A program made the translations under genes and the position numbers. Below are positions 24,805 through 30,335 of a stretch of 30,335 nucleotides of DNA, piece after piece. The notes under the pieces were generated by a model that was not told where the DNA came from, searched no databases, and was given only the letters and a program-made list of their open reading frames with translations. The stretch's first letter is position 1. Each line of letters opens with the position of its first letter. The stretch is from CBETVX01 sp965539935 (GTDB taxonomy: Bacteria; Bacillota; Clostridia; Peptostreptococcales; Caminicellaceae), in contig CBETVX010000036.1 of assembly GCA_965539935.1 (NCBI GenBank), forward strand, positions 1-30,335. The letters run 5' to 3'.

Positions 24805-24832
24805 TATACATTTAAAAATATTTAAATGTATA
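24805..24832. promoter_or_regulatory. 12-bp-arm palindrome upstream of the sugar ABC operon
   Basis: TATACATTTAAA (24805-24816) and its exact reverse complement (24821-24832) flank a 4-base centre. It is about 100 bases before the binding-protein start, where an operator for a sugar-responsive regulator would be expected. The arms are all but one AT pair, and no T run suggests termination. Confidence 0.45.
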
Positions 24833-25084
24833 TAGTTCCTAGTATTGTCATTGGGAAGCCTTTCTGCTATACAATAAGAAAAATCTTTTTATGACTTTTT
24901 ATTTTACTCATTTACAAAAACTTGTCAACCGTCTCCACCTACCACAGGGCCCGTTTGATTGTCCTTTATTATAAACTACTAAATATTTTATAACTTCCTT
25001 TCTTTATCAAGCTTGATCTTTATTTTTTAATTTATTATAGTATATATTATTTATAAAACCTTTGCTTTAATCATAATAAAGAAC

Positions 25085-25122
25085 AAAAAAGGATTCACTT
25101 GTGATAAAGTAAATCCTTTTTT
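25085..25122 (-). terminator. Terminator of the flavin reductase gene
   Basis: AAAAAGGATT-C-ACTT pairs with AAGT-A-AATCCTTTTT around a short loop (one mismatch). On the minus strand it ends in six T residues, 33 bases past the stop. Confidence 0.85.
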
Positions 25123-25154
25123 AATGATTTATGTCGCTATTATTTCAAATAATA

Positions 25155-26774
25155 TTATTTTTCTAAAGCCGCTGATTCTCCAGCAATTTTACCAAATACA
25201 GAGATTTCTGTTAGTGCATTTCCACCTAATCGGTTGTTTCCGTGTATTCCGCCAACAACCTCTCCTGCTGCATATAATCCCTTAATTACATTACCATCAG
25301 TATCTTTAACACGTCCAATTGTGTCTATAACTAGACCTCCCATAGTATGATGAACTGAAGGGATAACCTGTTGTATATAGAAAGGTCCTTCATCAATTTT
25401 TGCTAATTTGGCATTTCTATTCCATTCCTTATCAGCTTCTTTTGAATCAGTTCCATTTAAGAAATCCTCAGCATAGCTATTATATGTTTCAATTGTTTTT
25501 TTCAGTTCTTCTTTATTGATACCAAAGAAATCTGCTGCTTCTTCTAATGTATCTGCTTTGATTAAAACCTTATCTTCCACTAATTGATTAAACTCATCAC
25601 CATATAGTTCCATTGTTCTAGCTTCTTCTAGAATATCTTCATCCCAAATCATATAGCCATAACCATCAGGCTGAGCCAATATACTTTGTGCTACTATATC
25701 TCTTCTATCATTTTCATTCACAAATCTTTTTCCTTCAATATTTACCATTGGAGCCCCGTACATTCTTGTATCAGCAACAAAGGATATCTTACCACTAGTT
25801 GGGAAACTAAATGGATAAGTTTGGATAAATTCCATATGAGTTGTATCCGCATTTAATTTCTTTGCCATAATTATACCATCACCATCATGACCTGGAGCAT
25901 TTGTAGTCCCAATCTTTTCATTTAATTCAGGTCTGTATTGTGTTCTCAATTCAACATTACCTGCGAAACCACCTGATGCAATTACAACCCCTTTATCGGC
26001 ATTAAATGTAAGCTCTTGTCCTAAAGTATTAACTGCTTTTACCCCAACTACTTTACCTTCTTCGTTTTGAATCAAATCTACTGCCTTTGTATGTGTTTTT
26101 ACAGTAACACCTAGTTCTTCTGCTCTAGCTAATTCCTTAACAATCATTTGTGAACCTATACCACCCTTTACAACTATAGCACGGGCAACAGTATGTCCAC
26201 CAAAATGCTTTTGGAAGTCTTCCATAAATTCTACTCCCACATCATCCTTTAGCCATTCTGCTGTGTCCAAAGCATTATTAGCAAGTACATCAACAAGTTC
26301 TTCGATATTTGTTCCATCTCCACCCTTCATTGTATCTTCTTTGTATAGTTCTTTGCTATCTTCAATACCTAATTTTTCTTGTACCCAGTTTTCAGGAATA
26401 TCTAATCCTGCACCAGACCAACTTGTATTACCACCAACTACAGCTTCTTTCTCTAGTAAAACAACACTTGCTCCATTTTCTGCTGCTGAGATAGCTGCAG
26501 TAAAACCAGCACCACCAGCACCTATTACAACAACATCATAGTTTTGTTCAGTTTCTTTTTCTTCTGTTGGCTCTGTTACTTCTAACTCTTCAAGCTCATA
26601 TTCTCCTACGTTAACACTTGCCTGTGATGCAGTATCTATATTTTCTTCTGAATTTTCTTGTATTACATCCTTAGATTCTCCTTCTGTAGACTCATTACTA
26701 GTTCCACAGCCCACAAGGGATATAATCATCAATATAGCTAATAATATACTTAATGATCTTTTAAAATTTATCAT
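25155..26774 (-). CDS. Surface lipoprotein flavin reductase (fumarate/urocanate reductase family)
   Basis: I take ATG at 26774 (GGAGG 7 bases before it), giving 539 residues. It has a lipoprotein signal with lipobox LVGC (Cys23), an acidic linker to about residue 75, then an FAD_binding_2 domain with GAGGAG at 85-90. Active-site elements of flavocytochrome c fumarate reductase are present: a conserved Arg in RRD (R358, FccA R402), HHTMGG (H476, FccA H504) and NRLGGNA (R515, FccA R544). The position of FccA His365 (IQ-x-HP) is Tyr320 here, and the FccA T377-E378 region reads VADTR, keeping only the Arg (R337). This departs from fumarate reductases and resembles urocanate reductase. No FMN-binding domain or heme motif is present, so electrons must come from another protein. 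It is a single-gene unit with a consensus promoter. Confidence 0.8.
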   Translation of the reverse strand: MINFKRSLSILLAILMIISLVGCGTSNESTEGESKDVIQENSEENIDTASQASVNVGEYELEELEVTEPTEEKETEQNYDVVVIGAGGAGFTAAISAAENGASVVLLEKEAVVGGNTSWSGAGLDIPENWVQEKLGIEDSKELYKEDTMKGGDGTNIEELVDVLANNALDTAEWLKDDVGVEFMEDFQKHFGGHTVARAIVVKGGIGSQMIVKELARAEELGVTVKTHTKAVDLIQNEEGKVVGVKAVNTLGQELTFNADKGVVIASGGFAGNVELRTQYRPELNEKIGTTNAPGHDGDGIIMAKKLNADTTHMEFIQTYPFSFPTSGKISFVADTRMYGAPMVNIEGKRFVNENDRRDIVAQSILAQPDGYGYMIWDEDILEEARTMELYGDEFNQLVEDKVLIKADTLEEAADFFGINKEELKKTIETYNSYAEDFLNGTDSKEADKEWNRNAKLAKIDEGPFYIQQVIPSVHHTMGGLVIDTIGRVKDTDGNVIKGLYAAGEVVGGIHGNNRLGGNALTEISVFGKIAGESAALEK

Positions 26775-26812
26775 CACTCTACCTCCTAAAATAGTTAAAT
26801 ATATTTTCATAC

Positions 26813-26826
26813 TAATTGGCCAGTTA
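26813..26826. promoter_or_regulatory. Palindrome in the flavin reductase leader
   Basis: TAATTGGCCAGTTA is a 14-bp palindrome with one mismatched pair, lying between the promoter and the ribosome site of the reductase gene. It suits a TetR-type operator acting as a roadblock. A related sequence is at 3413-3426. Confidence 0.4.
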
Positions 26827-26869
26827 ATATAAAATATATTGTTAAAATATTATCTTGATTCCTCTATCG

Positions 26870-26898
26870 ATTATAGTTTGATATAAAACTATTGTCAA
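26870..26898 (-). promoter_or_regulatory. Consensus promoter of the flavin reductase gene
   Basis: TTGACA (26898-26893), a 17-base spacer and TATAAT (26875-26870): a perfect housekeeping promoter, preceded by a long A run on the minus strand (a T run from 26901). It leaves a leader of about 90 bases that includes the palindrome at 26813. Confidence 0.85.
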
Positions 26899-27198
26899 GT
26901 TTTTTTTTTTTTGATATTTTTTAGTGTATATTATCTCTTGAATTATATTAATCCTATAAATACTATTTAAACCCATGACATAACATGTCATGGGTTCGTT
27001 TTCTTTGTCTTTTTATTTTTTTCAACAATTCCAAGTCCCACACTAAAAACTCTTGCACCTTAAGTAAGCAATAAAACCTTTATTTTACATGATAATACCA
27101 TGTTTATTTCAATAGTATAAAAGGAATATTTATAACACTATAATAAATTTTATTTTATTTAAAAGAAAATAGTGACAAGTTTGAATTTTTCTTTATTA
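26899..27198. other. Gap between cheB and the flavin reductase promoter
   Basis: About 300 bases of AT-rich DNA without a gene. Apart from the hairpin at 26970-26996 I see no structured element. Confidence 0.5.
26970..26996. terminator. Hairpin with 12-bp arms behind cheB
   Basis: AACCCATGACAT (26970-26981) and ATGTCATGGGTT (26985-26996) form a perfect stem with a 3-base loop. On the plus strand a T-rich tract follows. On the minus strand, where cheB transcripts arrive, the tail is TTTAAATA. It is the best candidate terminator for the chemotaxis operon, about 200 bases past cheB. Confidence 0.6.
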
Positions 27199-28257
27199 TC
27201 AGATATATAGCATTATTTTTTCAAAAATATCCGATAACGGCACCTGTATATCAGCTAGCCCTGCTTCAAAAACTGCTCTTGGCATACTATAGACTACACA
27301 TGATTCTTCTGCTTCCACAATAATTTTTCCATTATATCTTTTTACCATTTTGCAACCTTTGAGTCCATCATCTCCCATCCCCGTTAAAATAACTGCTAAT
27401 AAACGATCTTTATAAATAGGAGCTGCATAATCGAGAGTAATATTTATAGAGGGTTTATACAACTCTTTATCATCACCTAAACTATCTTCTATTTTTATAG
27501 CAATCTTGCCATCAACCTTCTTTGATAATAAAGTTTGAAAACCTGCTGGTGCAATATAAATGGTACCAGCTTCCAGAACATCTCCATCTTCAGCTTCCTT
27601 AACATGCAAATTACAAAATGTATCGAACCGTTCAGCTAATGATTTGGTAAAGCCAGGTGGCATATGCTGGAGGACTAGTATAGGTATACTAATATCCTCA
27701 GGAAAACATGGTAGTATACACTGCAGAGCAGCAGGCCCCCCTGTAGAAGTCCCAATGATCAAAAAATCTACTAACTGACCTCTTGTAGAAAGTTTATTTT
27801 CAGTTGTCTTAACTCCATTATCATCTAAGACTTTAACTTCCCTTTGTGGAATCTTGGCACTTTCGGCAATTGTTTTTATTCTAAACAAAAAATCGTTAAT
27901 CACTTCTTTTCTTACATCATCTTTAAGCAATTGGCTTTTGAGAAAAAAATCTACAGCTCCCAATTCCAAAGCTCTAACAGTAGTTGCTGCTCCTTCTTCA
28001 GTATGATTACTCAACATCACCACAGGAACAGGACATATTTCCATAATTTTTTCTAGAGCTTTTATACCATCCATCTCTGGCATTTCCACATCCATAGTTA
28101 CAATAGCAGGCTTGAGTTGGTGTACTTTTTCTATTGCATCAATACCATCTCTGGCAATACCCGCAACAAAAAGCTGTGGATCTTTTTCAATGATAAGACT
28201 TATACACTTTCTCATAAACGCTGAATCATCAACTACAAGTACTCCATACTTATGCAT
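27199..28257 (-). CDS. cheB: Chemotaxis response regulator protein-glutamate methylesterase CheB
   Basis: A 352-residue CheB when ATG 28257 is used (MHKYGVLVVDD); a longer frame adds 19 residues that are not receiver-like. The N-terminal receiver domain has DD at 10-11, phosphoacceptor D56 in TMDVEMP and K107 in FFLKS. A linker follows (about 110-160), then the methylesterase domain with the catalytic triad S171 (GTSTGG), H198 (LQHMP) and D297 (TGMGDDG). It removes methyl groups from, or deamidates, receptor glutamate/glutamine sites. The start lies 2 bases beyond the cheR stop, with GGCGGGG inside the cheR end as a modest ribosome site. The partner receptor is probably the repeat protein upstream. 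Confidence 0.95.
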   Translation of the reverse strand: MHKYGVLVVDDSAFMRKCISLIIEKDPQLFVAGIARDGIDAIEKVHQLKPAIVTMDVEMPEMDGIKALEKIMEICPVPVVMLSNHTEEGAATTVRALELGAVDFFLKSQLLKDDVRKEVINDFLFRIKTIAESAKIPQREVKVLDDNGVKTTENKLSTRGQLVDFLIIGTSTGGPAALQCILPCFPEDISIPILVLQHMPPGFTKSLAERFDTFCNLHVKEAEDGDVLEAGTIYIAPAGFQTLLSKKVDGKIAIKIEDSLGDDKELYKPSINITLDYAAPIYKDRLLAVILTGMGDDGLKGCKMVKRYNGKIIVEAEESCVVYSMPRAVFEAGLADIQVPLSDIFEKIMLYI

Positions 28258-28258
28258 A

Positions 28259-29074
28259 TTATTCCCCGCCTTTTTTTCTATAATAATAAACAGAAGGTGT
28301 GTAGATTGGTTCAAACCCTGTGTGCTTACCTGTAATTGTCTCAGCGTGCCCTAAAAGCAGGTATCCTCCAGGATTTAAGATATAGTAAAAAGAGTTGATT
28401 ATTTTTTCAATAGCGATGCTATCAAAATATATCAACACATTTCTACAAAAAATAATATCTAATTTTTCAATTTTACCTATTATATTATTGTCTAATAAAT
28501 TCATATTTCTAAATTCAATCATATCTCTAATAGAGTCTTTAACCTCGTAATCATCTTCAAGCTCAACAAAGAATTTATCATAATACTGTACTGGCATTCT
28601 TCTGAATGATAGAGATTTCTTTTTATACAAGCCACGTTTTGCTTTATTTATGACATTTTTATTAATATCTGTTGCGATGATCTGTACCGTTCCAGCTTCA
28701 AACAGACTACTCTCTTCAACCATCATTCCAATTGTATATGGTTCTTCGCCAGTTGAACAAGCAGCAGACCATATACGCAGTGGATTTTTCTGAGTACGAT
28801 CCGAGTAATTAGGTAAGATAACTTTTTGGAACTCCTTTAATAAGTTTTCTTCTCTAAAAAAATAAGTTTCATTCACTGTTATCAATTCAATAAGGTTGTC
28901 CAATTCCTTAGGCTTCATTTTTATATACTCACAATATTCCCAGCAAGACAATCCTAATTCCTTAAGTCTTTCTATGATTTTAGATTTGAGAGATGTAAAA
29001 TTGTTCCTATAATCAATGCCAAAATAATCATATATCATGTTAGCTAGCTCGATTAAAGCACTTCTATTTGTCAT
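28259..29074 (-). CDS. cheR: Chemotaxis protein methyltransferase CheR
   Basis: A 271-residue CheR. The N-terminal helical domain (about 1-75) ends in TVNETYFFRE (66-75), the conserved loop near the active site. The SAM-binding Rossmann domain starts with IWSAACSTGEEPYTIGM (101-117) and has DIIFCRNVLIYFD further on, as in known CheR proteins. It methylates glutamates of chemoreceptors with S-adenosylmethionine. It lies between the receptor-like gene and cheB, the latter following directly. The 81-base gap upstream contains a hairpin. AGAGGGAG precedes the ATG at a rather long distance. Confidence 0.95.
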   Translation of the reverse strand: MTNRSALIELANMIYDYFGIDYRNNFTSLKSKIIERLKELGLSCWEYCEYIKMKPKELDNLIELITVNETYFFREENLLKEFQKVILPNYSDRTQKNPLRIWSAACSTGEEPYTIGMMVEESSLFEAGTVQIIATDINKNVINKAKRGLYKKKSLSFRRMPVQYYDKFFVELEDDYEVKDSIRDMIEFRNMNLLDNNIIGKIEKLDIIFCRNVLIYFDSIAIEKIINSFYYILNPGGYLLLGHAETITGKHTGFEPIYTPSVYYYRKKGGE

Positions 29075-29110
29075 AACTTTTTTATCTCCCTCTTTCTTAT
29101 TATAATATTC

Positions 29111-29147
29111 TTATCTACAAGGGAAGAAAATCTTCCCCTGTAGATAA
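29111..29147 (-). terminator. 17-bp-arm hairpin between the repeat protein gene and cheR
   Basis: TTATCTACAAGGGAAGA (29111-29127) pairs with 29131-29147 with one mismatch and an AAA loop. No T run follows on the minus strand, so it is probably a partial terminator, processing or mRNA-protecting site rather than a full stop. Confidence 0.6.
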
Positions 29148-29155
29148 TTTGTTAC

Positions 29156-30335
29156 TTACCTTTGAAACTCTTTTTCAAACTCTTCTAACGCCTCTTTTAT
29201 TTCATCAGCATAAATAATAAGTTCTTTTGTTACCTCCGTTGTCTTTTCCATTTCCTTGCTGGTCAAATCAACTATTTCACTAATATCAGAGATAACTCTA
29301 TCCGTCTGTTCAACTTCTCCTACCTGACCTTTTATTGCTTTTGCAATTTGGCTTGCATGTTTCGTAACATTCCTCACTTTGTCAAGTATATTATCAGAAT
29401 TTGCAGTCTGTTCTTTCACTGCTTCTGTTATCTGTGCTACTTGCTCTTTAGCACAAGCTATATCATGAATAGTCTCTTCCACTCCTTTTGACTGCTCTAT
29501 CACTTCTGCTGCCACTTGTGCTGCCTGTTCTGTTACGTTTTCTACTACTTGTATAATATTCTGTCCTTGTAATGCTTGTCCTTTTACTGCTTCTGTTATC
29601 TGTGCTACTTGCTCTTTAGCACAAGCTATATCATGAATAGTCTCTTCCACTCCTTTTGACTGCTCTATCACTTCTGCTGCTACTTGTGCTGCCTGCTCCG
29701 TTACGTTTTCTACTACTTGCATAATATTTTGTCCTTGTGATGCTTGTCCTTTTACTGCTATTGTTATCTGTTTTACTTGCTCTCTTGCATTTCCTACTCC
29801 TTGTACTATCTCTTCTACTCCCCATTCTTGCTCCTTTACTGCCTGGTTAACCTGAGCTGCCTGCTCCGTTACGTTTTCTACTGCTTGTATAATATTTTGT
29901 CCTTGTGATACTTGTTTATTTACTGCTATTGTTATCTGTTTTACTTGCTCTCTTGCATTTCCTACTTCTTGTACTATCTTTTCTACTCCCCGTGCTTGCT
30001 CCTTTACTGCCTGCGTAACCTGAACCGCTTGCTCTGTTACGTTTTCTACTACTTGCATAATATTTTGTCCTTGTGATGCTTGTCCTTTTACTGCTTCTGT
30101 TATCTGTTTTAATTGCTCTCTTGCATTTCCTACTCCTTGTACTATCTCTTCTACTCCTCGCGCTTGCTCCTTAACTGTCTGCGTAACCTGAACCGCCTGT
30201 TCTGTTACGTCTTCTACTGCTTGTATAATATTCTGTCCTTGTAATGCTTGTTCTTTTGTGGCTATTGTTATCTGTCTTGCTTGCTCTCTTGCATTTCCTA
30301 CTCCTTGTACTATCTCTTCTACTCCTCGCGCTTGC
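29156..30335 (-). CDS. Receptor-like (MCP-type) coiled-coil protein with tandem 28-residue repeats, N-terminus missing
   Basis: The frame runs from the window edge to a stop at 29158-29156; 392 complete codons are visible and an internal ATG at 30058 is not the real start. Apart from the last 35 residues, the visible part is twelve 28-residue units and a partial one. They alternate as two types: A like ITEAVKGQASQGQNIM, then VVENVTEQ; B like VTQAVKEQARGVE, then VGNAREQVKQ. Hydrophobic residues at heptad spacing indicate a long coiled coil. The wording (AVKEQ-x-x-GVEEI) is that of the C-terminal arm of methyl-accepting chemotaxis proteins. The invariant MCP tip (QTNLLALNAAIEAARAGE in known receptors) is not in the visible part. 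No C-terminal CheR-tethering pentapeptide is seen; it ends FEKEFQR. cheR and cheB follow in the same direction. Confidence 0.75.
   Translation of the reverse strand, partial: QARGVEEIVQGVGNAREQARQITIATKEQALQGQNIIQAVEDVTEQAVQVTQTVKEQARGVEEIVQGVGNAREQLKQITEAVKGQASQGQNIMQVVENVTEQAVQVTQAVKEQARGVEKIVQEVGNAREQVKQITIAVNKQVSQGQNIIQAVENVTEQAAQVNQAVKEQEWGVEEIVQGVGNAREQVKQITIAVKGQASQGQNIMQVVENVTEQAAQVAAEVIEQSKGVEETIHDIACAKEQVAQITEAVKGQALQGQNIIQVVENVTEQAAQVAAEVIEQSKGVEETIHDIACAKEQVAQITEAVKEQTANSDNILDKVRNVTKHASQIAKAIKGQVGEVEQTDRVISDISEIVDLTSKEMEKTTEVTKELIIYADEIKEALEEFEKEFQR
29264..30335. repeat. 168-bp tandem repeat array (two 28-codon half-units)
   Basis: Six full 168-bp units are visible and the array continues past the window. 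The marker string TTGTCCTTGT recurs at exact 168-base steps (about 29564, 29732, 29900, 30068, 30236 on the plus strand). Units 29432-29599 and 29600-29767 encode the same 56 residues with only three differences, so part of the array was duplicated recently. Confidence 0.9.

Larger units (their letters stand above)
24708..25154. other. 447-base gap between ABC operon and flavin reductase gene
   Basis: No gene is seen. On the ABC side it holds an AT-rich promoter region (TATATTATA near 24742-24750, minus strand) and a strong palindrome (24805-24832). On the other side it holds the terminator of the flavin reductase gene (25085-25122). The stretch 24840-25080 shows nothing I recognise. Confidence 0.55.

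Noticed and set aside
29631..29825. Minus-strand 64-residue Ser/Arg/Lys-rich frame inside the repeat protein gene
   Set aside because: It is an out-of-frame reading of the 168-bp repeats with biased composition and no ribosome site.
29264..30335. Repeat array considered as CRISPR or a non-coding satellite
   Set aside because: The repeats are contiguous without spacers, keep one open frame throughout and encode heptad-patterned protein.

Overview
The window looks like chromosomal DNA of a low-GC, Gram-positive anaerobe in the Clostridia/Tissierellia range. The reasons are strong AT bias, GGAGG-type ribosome sites, lipoprotein signal peptides with LTGC/LVGC lipoboxes, a Bce-type peptide-antibiotic module, a SigV/RsiV pair, an Fe-S enoate reductase, a DUF3160 lipoprotein and an SstT symporter. 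The genus is not determined. Almost every gene is on the minus strand. Only the LysR, MarR and enoate reductase genes are on the plus strand. I see no rRNA, tRNA, CRISPR array, transposase or phage gene.

Layout. (1) 1-3333: BceRS-BceAB-type two-component system and ABC exporter (permease cut by the window start). (2) 3536-4478: intact YitT-family membrane protein. (3) 4607-5622: graveyard with a dihydropyrimidinase-like C-terminal scrap and a frameshifted, internally deleted DUF1566 (Lcl C-terminal) gene. (4) 5630-8702: DUF3160 lipoprotein plus a membrane-anchored FG-GAP/VCBS-like protein. (5) 8906-10138: SstT Ser/Thr:Na+ symporter. (6) 10502-14791: LysR regulator divergent from a TauE/SafE permease, an SLC13/DASS carboxylate transporter and an SDR of the D-mannonate oxidoreductase type, probably an organic or sugar-acid uptake and oxidation locus. 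(7) 14958-16440: anti-sigma RsiV and ECF sigma SigV with a recognisable ECF promoter. (8) 16878-19432: MarR regulator and its likely target, an Old Yellow Enzyme-type 2-enoate reductase, with a perfect MarR-like palindrome at the promoter. (9) 19557-20235: a decayed partial second copy of yitT including its terminator. (10) 20249-24707: carbohydrate-type ABC importer (binding protein, two permeases, ATPase). (11) 25155-26774: secreted lipoprotein flavin reductase of the fumarate/urocanate reductase family. (12) 27199-30335: chemotaxis genes cheB and cheR behind a partial receptor-like coiled-coil protein built of tandem 28-residue units.

How the genes work together. Several loci are sense-and-respond units: cell-envelope stress (Bce module, SigV/RsiV), small organic acids (LysR cluster), electrophilic or unsaturated acids (MarR with enoate reductase), and chemotactic adaptation (CheB/CheR with the repeat protein). 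Two flavoenzymes that reduce carbon-carbon double bonds, one cytoplasmic and one surface-anchored, suggest use of unsaturated acids as electron acceptors. This is inference from family membership.

The most unusual items are: the repeat protein at the right edge, at least 393 residues of heptad-compatible sequence with no visible receptor tip; the surface flavin reductase, which carries Tyr where fumarate reductase has an active-site His; the N-to-D change in the SDR catalytic tetrad; the decayed yitT duplicate; and the eroded DUF1566 gene beside DUF3160. All identifications come from reading the sequence by eye. No database search was run.
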